A stretch of 42,456 bases of DNA from JBAZCI01 sp041671025. Lineage in GTDB: Bacteria > Patescibacteriota > Patescibacteriia > UBA10025. The DNA lies in contig JBAZCI010000008.1 in NCBI GenBank assembly GCA_041671025.1, positions 1-42,456 of the forward strand, read 5' to 3'. Position numbers and translations under genes: made by a program. The notes beneath the pieces were generated by a model. The model did no database searches. It was not told the DNA's origin and was given only the letters and a program-made list of their open reading frames with translations. Below are positions 1 through 6,061 of the stretch, in pieces (position 1 is the first letter of the stretch; every line of letters begins with the position of its first letter).

Positions 1-360
1 AATCAACCGCCACATCCCTACCCGGTCGAGTATCGTAAATCCCGTATCAATGCCGATATCCAAACCGTCTTGACGAAGTATGCGTTCACCGAGCGCATGG
101 AATGTTGAAATCCACAGATCGACGTAGCCGTACGGGAGCAGCTGATCGATCCGTTCTTCCAGTTCCGAAGACGCCTTGTCCGTAAACGTGACCGCAAGAA
201 TATTGTCCGGCGGCACTTTCTTTTCGCCGATCAGCCAGGCAACCCGCTGGGTAATGACGGTCGTTTTCCCGGTACCCGCGCCGGCTACGATAAGCAGAGG
301 CCCGTCTCCGTACGTAATAGCCTTTTTTTGCTCTGGATTGAGGTTGTTGAAGATATTCAC
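1..360 (-). CDS. UvrD/PcrA/Rep-type superfamily 1 DNA helicase, N-terminal fragment
   Basis: The 120 codons visible are the N-terminus of an ATP-dependent 3'-5' DNA helicase of the UvrD/PcrA/Rep family (repair and replication restart); the rest lies beyond the left edge. Visible family hallmarks are the Q-motif region NIFNNLNPEQKKAI, Walker A motif AGAGTGKTTVIT (about residues 28-39), motif Ia TFTDKASSELEERI and a STFHALGERIL segment. The start is GTG at 360; no good SD precedes it, as for most core genes here. It is divergent from the small gene at 488. Family assignment is firm; which paralogue cannot be told from this fragment. Confidence 0.9.
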   Translation of the reverse strand, partial: MNIFNNLNPEQKKAITYGDGPLLIVAGAGTGKTTVITQRVAWLIGEKKVPPDNILAVTFTDKASSELEERIDQLLPYGYVDLWISTFHALGERILRQDGLDIGIDTGFTILDRVGMWRLI

Positions 361-417
361 GATAGTAATTGTAACACGGGATAACGCAAAGACACTAGAT
401 AATGTGAAAAAATAATC

Positions 418-446
418 TTGACAAAGCAATCGAATTCCCCTAGGGT
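418..446 (+). promoter_or_regulatory. sigma70-type promoter of the 488 gene
   Basis: TTGACA at 418-423, 17-bp spacer, TAGGGT at 441-446, followed by the SD AAAGGTGA (473-480), 7 nt before the ATG at 488. Confidence 0.65.
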
Positions 447-487
447 AAAGGAGGAAAAAAGGAAAAATCAAAAAAGGTGAAAGAAAC

Positions 488-718
488 ATGGAAACGTTAG
501 AAATCCCGACAGTAGTGCTCAAGGCGTACAAAAGTAATCCTGAGAATCGAGATGCCTGCCAAGCCCTAAAGAATCATTTACGGCGACACATCACAAGCGT
601 TGCTGGAATGTGCACTGACGCAATGCTCGAAGCGGGGATGCGCGCAATCAACGGTTTCAATATGACCGGGACGAAGCGTCCGGAGGAAGTAATCGAAACG
701 GCAATATCACAAGTATAG
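488..718 (+). CDS. Small hypothetical protein (76 aa)
   Basis: Not a family I recognise. It is a 76-residue soluble, probably helical protein with two Cys (CQALK, MCTDAML) and no signal peptide or membrane segment. It forms a complete one-gene unit: consensus-like promoter, SD AAAGGTGA and an intrinsic terminator 15 nt past the stop. The strong signals make it a real gene despite its size. It is the first of several such orphan cassettes between 0.4 and 3.1 kb. Confidence 0.7.
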   Translation: METLEIPTVVLKAYKSNPENRDACQALKNHLRRHITSVAGMCTDAMLEAGMRAINGFNMTGTKRPEEVIETAISQV

Positions 719-732
719 CCCTTTGCGGATCT

Positions 733-757
733 CTCGCCCCATACCGGCGAGTTTTTT
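733..757 (+). terminator. Intrinsic terminator of the 488 gene
   Basis: CTCGCC (733-738) pairs with GGCGAG (746-751), followed by six T. Confidence 0.8.
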
Positions 758-812
758 CTTATCCCTCCTCTAATGTCTGCTCACCTGCGAAACCAAACAA
801 TCACTTTTTTCA

Positions 813-843
813 TAAAAAAAGACGCTATTCCGGAGTAAGCGCC
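813..843 (-). terminator. Intrinsic terminator of the 876 gene
   Basis: On the minus strand GGCGCT (843-838) pairs with AGCGTC (826-821), followed by a T-run read from 820 to 813. Confidence 0.7.
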
Positions 844-875
844 TATGTCTGACTATCTTGAATAGAAAAGGTACG

Positions 876-1079
876 TTAGCGCTTGTTGATTGTCTCCTCC
901 GCCTTTTTCGTTGCATATACCGCGATCACGACAAGCGAGATAAGCTCAATGATGACGAGAAAAGGAAATAAAACTTTTGAAACGAATGGGGTTTCGACAT
1001 ACGTTTTCAAGAGCGCACTTCCGATTCCACCAACACTCCATAAAAAAACTAAGAGCATCGTCTTCTTTTTCTTGTTCAC
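876..1079 (-). CDS. Small two-TM membrane protein (67 aa), unknown
   Basis: Unrecognised small integral membrane protein. Residues 1-6 are MNKKKK, then two hydrophobic segments (about 7-25 and 36-54), then a Lys-rich tail ending TINKR. The start is GTG at 1079, supported by a strong SD (GGAGGT, 5 nt spacing). An extended -10 promoter lies upstream and an intrinsic terminator follows, so it is a single-gene unit. The size resembles small holin-like or stress peptides, but nothing specific supports either. Confidence 0.7.
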   Translation of the reverse strand: MNKKKKTMLLVFLWSVGGIGSALLKTYVETPFVSKVLFPFLVIIELISLVVIAVYATKKAEETINKR

Positions 1080-1115
1080 TGTCTACCTCCACAAAATTAT
1101 GTGTTTTGTTTTGCT

Positions 1116-1124
1116 ATTATAACA
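1116..1124 (-). promoter_or_regulatory. Extended -10 promoter of the 876 gene
   Basis: On the minus strand TGTTATAAT, an extended -10 (TGn) box; no convincing -35. Confidence 0.5.
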
Positions 1125-1194
1125 ATGAATAGCCAAAAAAGACAGTTCGCCTCTCGCCTCTCAAACGTCTGGAATCTTCCACATCGCCCGACTA

Positions 1195-1222
1195 TTGACA
1201 TTTTACTCACATATGGTATTCT
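1195..1222 (+). promoter_or_regulatory. sigma70-type promoter of the 1328 gene
   Basis: TTGACA 1195-1200, 16-bp spacer, TATTCT 1217-1222. Confidence 0.6.
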
Positions 1223-1227
1223 CATCC

Positions 1228-1320
1228 GTTCTCTTCTGAAACGAGAACATTCGAAAACGCCGGCAATAGGAAACGCCGGATCACAAAACGCATAGGATGC
1301 CCTTACTCTTCATGAAAGGG
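1228..1320 (+). promoter_or_regulatory. Structured 5' leader of the 1328 gene
   Basis: The roughly 100-nt leader holds a hairpin (GTTCTC 1228-1233 / GAGAAC 1243-1248), a 9-bp direct repeat AAACGCCGG (1255-1263 and 1271-1279, 16-bp period), and a final hairpin CCCTT (1300-1304) / AAGGG (1316-1320) whose right arm is the SD. The structure is seen; a regulatory role is inferred. Confidence 0.35.
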
Positions 1321-1327
1321 TACCAAC

Positions 1328-1570
1328 ATGCGTTGCACATTTATTCTGGTCATGGACAATGTCGTTGTAGATGACAGACACTACGATAGTGTCACCATCG
1401 AATGGACGACAGACGTGACAGAGCAAGAGGTACAGGACTATTCACAGCAGTGGATTACGTCTCGGAACTTCTTGACGCGTCGAATGATCGGTCTGCGTCG
1501 CGTAGGCGAGTCGTCATTGACGATCGAACCACACGACGATATCGTTGCTGACGAAAAAACATGGGCATGA
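1328..1570 (+). CDS. Small hypothetical protein (80 aa)
   Basis: Unrecognised acidic soluble protein of 80 residues, with no signal peptide or membrane segment. The N-terminal strand-like stretch CTFILVMDNVVVDD is followed by TVEWTTD-like polar segments. The SD AAAGGG (1315-1320) sits 7 nt before the ATG. The gene is preceded by a TTGACA/TATTCT promoter and ends in a terminator whose left arm overlaps the stop codon. The leader is unusually long and structured compared with neighbouring cassettes, so expression may be regulated post-transcriptionally. Confidence 0.7.
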   Translation: MRCTFILVMDNVVVDDRHYDSVTIEWTTDVTEQEVQDYSQQWITSRNFLTRRMIGLRRVGESSLTIEPHDDIVADEKTWA

Positions 1571-1592
1571 GCTTGACTCATGCCCTTTTTTT
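1563..1592 (+). terminator. Intrinsic terminator overlapping the 1328 stop codon
   Basis: GGGCATGAG (1563-1571) / CTCATGCCC (1577-1585), a perfect 9-bp stem, then seven T. The stop TGA lies in the left arm. Confidence 0.9.
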
Positions 1593-1607
1593 ATTCGATC
1601 AGACGGC

Positions 1608-1636
1608 TTGACGCATCCCCCGCCCTGTCATACAAT
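1608..1636 (+). promoter_or_regulatory. Near-consensus promoter of the 1679 gene
   Basis: TTGACG 1608-1613, 17-bp spacer, TACAAT 1631-1636. Confidence 0.75.
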
Positions 1637-1678
1637 GCCCCCGATACATAGCTATTTTACATACCACGGAGGGTATTT

Positions 1679-2218
1679 ATGAGGACTTCGCACCTACGCA
1701 GACGCGAACGTTTACCCGATGTTGACATCGGTAATGCATCCCGGGCAATACAAAAAATCAGCTTGGCGATAGTTGTCTCGGAGATCACAACCGTGGAGCT
1801 TTCTTCCACACGGGAATTGCCGTCACGTCCGCTGGTTTCCAGAGTAAAAGGCGGCAAAAAAGTTCCGTCACTGGTCAGAACCTTTGCCATGCTCGAGTCG
1901 TTCGGGTGCGTCGCGATCGTTCAATCGACAGAGGACGAATACAGCGTAGCACTTTGTAAAACGGTAAGCATGATGCACCAACAGGTGAAATTTTTTGTCT
2001 TTCGCAGTCGTTACTCTACCGCCAAACTGGCAAGAGATCACCGGGAGTTTTCCCGAACGTCTCTGTGGAGGGAAAGATGCGGGACAAAAATGACCACGGT
2101 AGACCGCTGGTTAAGATTTTTTTATGCGCTGGGATACCGGCGCTTAGTTTTGTCCCGGCTTCCATCAGGTCCTATACCTAAGAAGCGACATGAGGAACGT
2201 AGGAGGCTTGCTGCATAA
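1679..2218 (+). CDS. Basic hypothetical protein (179 aa)
   Basis: Unrecognised protein, strongly Arg/Lys-rich at both ends (RTSHLRRRERL near the start, KKRHEERRRLAA at the end), which suggests nucleic-acid binding but is not proof. No signal peptide. The start is chosen by the SD GGAGGG (1668-1673), 5 nt before the ATG, downstream of a near-consensus promoter. A terminator begins inside the last codons. A shorter open frame on the opposite strand (1657-1890) lacks these signals and is treated as a shadow. Confidence 0.65.
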   Translation: MRTSHLRRRERLPDVDIGNASRAIQKISLAIVVSEITTVELSSTRELPSRPLVSRVKGGKKVPSLVRTFAMLESFGCVAIVQSTEDEYSVALCKTVSMMHQQVKFFVFRSRYSTAKLARDHREFSRTSLWRERCGTKMTTVDRWLRFFYALGYRRLVLSRLPSGPIPKKRHEERRRLAA

Positions 2219-2230
2219 GCCTCTTTTTTT
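2203..2230 (+). terminator. Intrinsic terminator of the 1679 gene
   Basis: GAGGCTT (2203-2209) / AAGCCTC (2217-2223), then seven T; the stop TAA (2216-2218) overlaps the right arm. Confidence 0.85.
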
Positions 2231-2241
2231 AATACCACGCT

Positions 2242-2271
2242 AAAAAAAATCTCCTTCTGTATATGAAGGAG
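2242..2271 (-). terminator. Intrinsic terminator of the 2291 gene
   Basis: Minus strand CTCCTTC (2271-2265) / GAAGGAG (2257-2251), followed by a T-run to 2242. It lies tail-to-tail with the plus-strand terminator at 2203-2230. Confidence 0.8.
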
Positions 2272-2290
2272 AGTCATGGCTTTGTCTGTC

Positions 2291-2524
2291 TCAACCATCA
2301 CGTCCATCAGCAATTTCTGTAATATCTACGATATTACAATACTCGCAACCATAGTTTCCATGCCATACCATGTCGTCCGCACGTTGGCGTACAACCAGGC
2401 CGCTACCCTCGAAATGAATGACGGTGCATCCGTCCAGTTCTTCAACAGAAAAAATGATGAGGTCCCGCTTCCCCTCCAACCCGACAACCATGACGTGCGC
2501 GCCCTTTCGTAAGACGGAAGTCAT
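2291..2524 (-). CDS. Small hypothetical protein with CxxC (77 aa)
   Basis: Unrecognised 77-residue protein, probably a small beta-fold: MTSVLRKGAHVMVVGLEG resembles the start of an SH3/KOW-like barrel. A YGCEYCNI pair (CxxC) near residue 60 could bind metal or form a disulfide. The minus frame is preferred over the plus-strand frame at 2276-2512 because it has SD AAGGAG 7 nt before the ATG, a consensus promoter and its own terminator. It is divergent from the 2674 gene, with the two promoters adjacent. Confidence 0.7.
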   Translation of the reverse strand: MTSVLRKGAHVMVVGLEGKRDLIIFSVEELDGCTVIHFEGSGLVVRQRADDMVWHGNYGCEYCNIVDITEIADGRDG

Positions 2525-2560
2525 TGTGCGTCTCCTTTCTTAACGTTCTTTGTTTTCTCC

Positions 2561-2589
2561 ACTATATAAATACCCACTCACCGTGTCAA
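2561..2589 (-). promoter_or_regulatory. Consensus promoter of the 2291 gene
   Basis: Minus strand TTGACA (2589-2584), 17-bp spacer, TATAGT (2566-2561). Confidence 0.8.
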
Positions 2590-2599
2590 ATCACCCGTC

Positions 2600-2628
2600 T
2601 TGACTTCAGTGCACGGAGTTGTTAGTAT
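2600..2628 (+). promoter_or_regulatory. Promoter of the 2674 gene
   Basis: TTGACT 2600-2605, 17-bp spacer, TAGTAT 2623-2628. It is back-to-back with the 2561-2589 promoter; the -35 boxes are 10 bp apart, so the two could interfere or share a regulator. Confidence 0.7.
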
Positions 2629-2673
2629 GTCTCAAACACCAAAAAAACACTTTATTGGCAGAGGAGGCCAAAA

Positions 2674-3054
2674 ATGTCGGTACTGCACATTCCTGGAATA
2701 CTTACAAACACCGGGATCAACATTTTTCCGTTGACACAAGGCATTCAGCTTCAAGCTGACAACCAGGTCACCGTTTCAGATGTCACTGTAAAAACGGAAA
2801 AAGTGGCCGAGGCACTCAAGTGCCTGAGGGACGGAACTCCGTGGAATTACGAAAACGGTCGTATCGTGGAACCCGGCTTTGCCCTGCTTCCGCACTCCGC
2901 TGATTCTCAGCAAGTTCTGTTTTTCTTTCCAGATCAACGATCCGGCAGATACGCAAAAAACACCGTCTTGTGTGTAACGGTCGAGAAAGATCAAGCGATC
3001 GAAACGCTTCAAAAAACACAAAAATTTGTTCCGGTTGCTCACCCCACCGCGTAA
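2674..3054 (+). CDS. Hypothetical protein (126 aa)
   Basis: Unrecognised soluble protein of 126 residues without signal peptide. It contains a central basic/aromatic stretch (VLFFFPDQRSGRYAKNT) and helical segments KTEKVAEALKCLRDG and EKDQAIETLQKTQKF. The start is fixed by SD GAGGAGG (2661-2667), 6 nt before the ATG, and a clear promoter. It is monocistronic, with a terminator about 50 nt past the stop. No function can be assigned. Confidence 0.7.
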   Translation: MSVLHIPGILTNTGINIFPLTQGIQLQADNQVTVSDVTVKTEKVAEALKCLRDGTPWNYENGRIVEPGFALLPHSADSQQVLFFFPDQRSGRYAKNTVLCVTVEKDQAIETLQKTQKFVPVAHPTA

Positions 3055-3100
3055 CATCATTCGCCGGTCAATACGATGTCGATGACGCGCCACGAGGCAC

Positions 3101-3139
3101 GGCCGTCAGAGTACATATGTATCTGACCGGCCTTTTTTT
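3101..3139 (+). terminator. Intrinsic terminator of the 2674 gene
   Basis: GGCCGTCAGA (3101-3110) pairs with TCTGACCGGCC (3122-3132) with one bulged base, then seven T. Confidence 0.85.
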
Positions 3140-3170
3140 ATCGCCTCATGGATCGACTGAGTAACACGCT

Positions 3171-4247
3171 TTATTCAAGCGGGGTAAACAGCCGCGTTTG
3201 CATATCAACCGTGCCTTTGAGCATGTGCACATACGGCATAAGTTCCGGCACATGTTGAGCGACAGTGTCGTATGCGAACGTTGATAACGAATGCGCTTTT
3301 TCTATAGCCATGCCTCGGGCCATATCGATATAGTGCGGGTCAGCCTCACGATATGCAGCAGAAATCATCAGTACCACGCCTTCATCTTGAGGAACACGAC
3401 CTGAGGTTAAGTTTTCCAGGAGTATCTTAGCTGCAATGATCAGGGGCTCGCTTAAATTGTAGCTGTACGGGCCAATGATCAGCGCAAAATTCGGCAGATG
3501 CAGCCAGTCGGCGCCCCGCCCAATAACCACAACGCGCTCTTTGTGAAAGACGTCATCGAGCGGCTTTGGATTTTTGCGCACATGTTCGACGTGTCGCCGA
3601 TTGCCGAGAGCCAGTGTCGCAAGATCAACGGTCATCTGTTCATTAAGCGCAGGATAGAGCTTACGGAACCCTTCAAGTATCTCATCATCAGATTGCTTCA
3701 GGTGCTCAACAGTTTTGAAAACACCGTTTGAACTTTCACCATGGAAGGTGAGCGCATCTTCGTCGGTTTCGATACCAACCTGGATCGCGCGAACCATATG
3801 GGGCAAATGCGCCAATATCATATTGAGTTTACCGCAAAACGTCCGCGTGTATGCTTTGGCCGCTTCAATATCATTATTGAAACCACGGCATCCCCGTTTC
3901 ACATCTCCTACAGACCAGTGATACGTAACCAGGATAAGCACATTCTGATGTTGAGACGCCGATTGCCTCACCGACTCCATAATAAGGGATTCAAAAAATG
4001 GCCAGCCGATATCAAATGCCCCGCCGATCGTCCGATACGGCTCGAGGATGCCCGGGGGCGTATCCGTGAGCAGGGAGAGATTTAACCGCCCATCAGAACA
4101 TTTCAGGACGATAATTTTAGTCGGATGAGCTTCCCGATACTGCCGCTTCCACATCCTGCTTTGCTCTGAACAAAAAATCTTACTTTGTTCGACATTGCGC
4201 TGAAGCAGAAATTGTACGCCGGGGTTTTGAATGTCTGTTGTAGGCAT
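3171..4247 (-). CDS. Carbonic anhydrase-like protein, carboxysome-shell (CsoSCA) type
   Basis: Probable zinc carbonic anhydrase interconverting CO2 and bicarbonate. Residues 50-54 are CSDGR, the Cys-x-Asp-x-Arg signature of beta-class enzymes. His110 and Cys120 (YHWSVGDVKRGC) would complete the Cys-His-Cys zinc site. Ordinary beta enzymes have HxxC; the roughly 10-residue His-Cys spacing is known from the divergent carboxysome-shell carbonic anhydrase CsoSCA, so I place it there by motif spacing, not by alignment. At 358 aa it is shorter than CsoSCA (about 500 aa), apparently lacking its N-terminal region. No carboxysome gene is in view. It is last in a tight operon after a cupin (18-nt gap). 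The start ATG at 4247 has no SD. Confidence 0.6.
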   Translation of the reverse strand: MPTTDIQNPGVQFLLQRNVEQSKIFCSEQSRMWKRQYREAHPTKIIVLKCSDGRLNLSLLTDTPPGILEPYRTIGGAFDIGWPFFESLIMESVRQSASQHQNVLILVTYHWSVGDVKRGCRGFNNDIEAAKAYTRTFCGKLNMILAHLPHMVRAIQVGIETDEDALTFHGESSNGVFKTVEHLKQSDDEILEGFRKLYPALNEQMTVDLATLALGNRRHVEHVRKNPKPLDDVFHKERVVVIGRGADWLHLPNFALIIGPYSYNLSEPLIIAAKILLENLTSGRVPQDEGVVLMISAAYREADPHYIDMARGMAIEKAHSLSTFAYDTVAQHVPELMPYVHMLKGTVDMQTRLFTPLE

Positions 4248-4265
4248 GCAGTGTTAAACTAAAAT

Positions 4266-4625
4266 TTACGATACTATTTCGTCTTCCTTCCGCCATGCAG
4301 GATCAACTATACACAAAAACTTCAAATCTCCTTTTCCGGAATTGTGAATATATTGCATGATATTCGGGGGAATATACACAGCCTGTTCTGCATGAACAGG
4401 GGAGGATTCAGTACCGATATGCATGACGCCTTCTCCCTCAAGGATATAGTACACTTCTGACGTTTTGAGCGAATGTGGTTTTGAGGTTTCGCCCGGCTTA
4501 ACAATCGCATGCGCAAGGCTGTATCGAATACGTAGATCCGCTTTATCGGGATGCAAAAGCTCACGGAGAATTGTGTTATCTCCTGCGATAAATTCTGCAC
4601 AATTTTTTAAATCTGTGATCAGCAT
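4266..4625 (-). CDS. Small cupin-domain protein (119 aa)
   Basis: Single-domain cupin (Cupin_2 type) beta-barrel. Motif 1 is GETSKPHSLKTSEVYYILEG, in which the usual HxH is reduced to one His (Leu at the second position) while the following Glu is kept. Motif 2 is AVYIPPNIMQYIHNSG, with a His. Metal binding by two His and a Glu is therefore possible. Such small cupins serve as sugar-phosphate isomerases, sensors or metal-binding proteins; the substrate cannot be told. It lies 12 nt after the SemiSWEET-like gene and 18 nt before the carbonic anhydrase-like gene. No SD is visible, in line with translational coupling in the operon. Confidence 0.75.
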   Translation of the reverse strand: MLITDLKNCAEFIAGDNTILRELLHPDKADLRIRYSLAHAIVKPGETSKPHSLKTSEVYYILEGEGVMHIGTESSPVHAEQAVYIPPNIMQYIHNSGKGDLKFLCIVDPAWRKEDEIVS

Positions 4626-4637
4626 AGGTAAAACAAT

Positions 4638-4889
4638 TTAACGATATATCCTTTTTTGAATACACAAGATTAGCCACAGTGAAGCAGTGATGAAGCATAC
4701 GACCGTTGAGAGATATAGTTCCAGGGTAAAGTACGCAACGCACAACACATATAATCCGACAAACGTAGGGACTGACGTGCCATACGCAATCGTCCCCTTT
4801 TTTTCTTTATACCCCGCGTATACTTGTGGCACCAATGCTACCGAAAAAATAATACTTGCAACGGTGATAACGATATCCTGCCAGATCAT
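4638..4889 (-). CDS. SemiSWEET/PQ-loop-like three-TM protein (83 aa)
   Basis: An 83-residue membrane protein with three predicted helices (about 5-24, 39-58, 60-78). The first helix ends in LVPQVYAGYKEKKG, a PQ-loop motif as in SemiSWEET transporters, which form dimers that move small sugars or other solutes. Length and helix count fit a SemiSWEET half-transporter. It starts only 4 nt after the HupE-like stop codon, strongly implying co-transcription and coupling. Substrate unknown; given its neighbours it could move something other than sugar, but that is guesswork. Confidence 0.65.
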   Translation of the reverse strand: MIWQDIVITVASIIFSVALVPQVYAGYKEKKGTIAYGTSVPTFVGLYVLCVAYFTLELYLSTVVCFITASLWLILCIQKRIYR

Positions 4890-4893
4890 TGTA

Positions 4894-5478
4894 TTACTTC
4901 AGTAAAAACAACACCCCCGCTACACTCATCCCGACACCTGCATACTTCACTAACGTCATTGCTCTCACCGACTTACGCGCACCCAGTGCAATACCGATTC
5001 CCGTTACATGGAGAACGAACGTCGAAGCAATAAAACCGATCCCGTAGAGAAACGGACTTGCAATAACCGGAAATTCCTCTCCATGCGCATGTCCGTGAAA
5101 TATCGCAAACAGCGCTACGCATGCTATCGCCCATCCCATCGGAAGTTTTTTTGAAAGTGCGATGGCGATACCCAGAATAATAACCGAGAGCCCGATTCCC
5201 ATTTCTGCCATAGGCATACGCATGCCGGCTATGGCAATTACTGCACCCACGCTCATACACCCGATAAATACGGCCGGAATTTTCCATATCGCCCTGCCGC
5301 CGATACGTACGCTGATAATCCCGACGGCAACCATGGCGAGCAGATGATCAAGCCCGAGAAACGGATGACCGATGCCGCTAGCAAACCCGTTGCCGCCGAT
5401 AATATGCGCATCTGCAACCGTTGGCAGTGAAAGCAAAAAAACACCGACTAGCATGAGGACAAATCGTTGATACTTCAT
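4894..5478 (-). CDS. HupE/UreJ-family membrane protein
   Basis: Polytopic membrane protein of the HupE/UreJ family, whose studied members transport Ni or Co ions. The family signature is present as GHPFLGLDHLLAMVAVGI (HPxxGxDH), and a second metal-ligand-rich segment reads FHGHAHGEE. A signal peptide (MKYQRFVLMLVGVFLL to ADA) would leave a mature N-terminal His (HIIGG), as in HupE proteins. I start at ATG 5478, giving a clean signal peptide; an upstream in-frame TTG at 5505 is possible. It is first in a four-gene operon ending in a metalloenzyme-like carbonic anhydrase. Role could be metal supply; ligand not determinable. Confidence 0.8.
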   Translation of the reverse strand: MKYQRFVLMLVGVFLLSLPTVADAHIIGGNGFASGIGHPFLGLDHLLAMVAVGIISVRIGGRAIWKIPAVFIGCMSVGAVIAIAGMRMPMAEMGIGLSVIILGIAIALSKKLPMGWAIACVALFAIFHGHAHGEEFPVIASPFLYGIGFIASTFVLHVTGIGIALGARKSVRAMTLVKYAGVGMSVAGVLFLLK

Positions 5479-5521
5479 ATGCGTATAGTTGAGGTTAATT
5501 TCCAAACGCCGGTTCAGTACA

Positions 5522-5538
5522 TTACGTAGTGTACGTAA
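5522..5538. repeat. Short inverted repeat between atpC and the HupE-like gene
   Basis: TTACGT (5522-5527) / ACGTAA (5533-5538). It is a possible operator near the start of the downstream operon. A weak minus-strand promoter-like pair (TTGTAG, 17 bp, TACACT) overlaps it. No terminator separates the atp operon from this operon. Confidence 0.3.
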
Positions 5539-5563
5539 AAAAACGCCTCCCTACAAGCTCATC

Positions 5564-6013
5564 TTACACTCCTGGTGTTGATCCGGCAGATCGGTCGCGA
5601 TGTCCCGAACGACGTTTGCGTACGACTTTGACCCGTGCAAGTTCCTTTTCAATCTTTGATGAAAGTTCAGCGAATTCAACCTGGTCAACCTGCTTTTCCT
5701 CTAGTAACGCATGTGCGCGCTGGCGGGCCTCCTCTGCACGCTGTTCGTCGATATCTTCTGCGCGTTCAGCGGTATCAGCAAGTATCACCACGGCATCGGG
5801 CCTTACTTCAACAAATCCGCCTGAAACAGCCATGCTCGTTTCTTCGCCGCCTTTTTTGATCCGAATCTCCCCTGCCCGTAGAACGGTCATCAAGGGGACG
5901 TGATGCGGCAGAATGCCGATTTCACCCTGTACAGTCGGCAAAACTATTTCATCGACGCTGTCGGTATAGACAACGCTTTCCGGAGTTGTGATTTCGAGTC
6001 GTAATGTAGACAT
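5564..6013 (-). CDS. atpC: F-type ATP synthase epsilon subunit
   Basis: Central-stalk epsilon subunit. The N-terminal beta-barrel domain is clear: LRLEITTPESVVYTDSVDEI, then LPTVQGEIGILPHHVPLMTVL and a GGFVEV strand. A helical C-terminal hairpin (about residues 85-130) includes the conserved EEARQRA-type helix. A basic tail (VRKRRSGHRDRSAG) extends it to 149 aa, a little longer than usual. It is the last atp gene, 48 nt after atpD, with a hairpin in that gap. Confidence 0.95.
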   Translation of the reverse strand: MSTLRLEITTPESVVYTDSVDEIVLPTVQGEIGILPHHVPLMTVLRAGEIRIKKGGEETSMAVSGGFVEVRPDAVVILADTAERAEDIDEQRAEEARQRAHALLEEKQVDQVEFAELSSKIEKELARVKVVRKRRSGHRDRSAGSTPGV

Positions 6014-6024
6014 ACGGTTGTTGC

Positions 6025-6040
6025 GCAGAGCAAGCTCTGC
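6025..6040 (-). promoter_or_regulatory. Intercistronic hairpin between atpD and atpC
   Basis: GCAGAGC (6025-6031) / GCTCTGC (6034-6040): perfect 7-bp stem with a 2-nt spacer and no T-run. It may affect mRNA processing or subunit stoichiometry (inference). Confidence 0.4.
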
Positions 6041-6061
6041 ACCTACGAAAACTATTGAATA

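Noticed and set aside
1101..1295. Plus-strand open frame of 64 codons
   Set aside because: No SD, and it covers the promoter and structured leader of the 1328 gene; codon content looks non-coding.
1657..1890. Minus-strand open frame overlapping the 1679 gene
   Set aside because: No SD, promoter or terminator, whereas the plus-strand gene has all three.
3171..5505. A carboxysome locus
   Set aside because: No shell proteins, RuBisCO or CsoS2-like genes are present; only the carbonic anhydrase-like enzyme recalls one.
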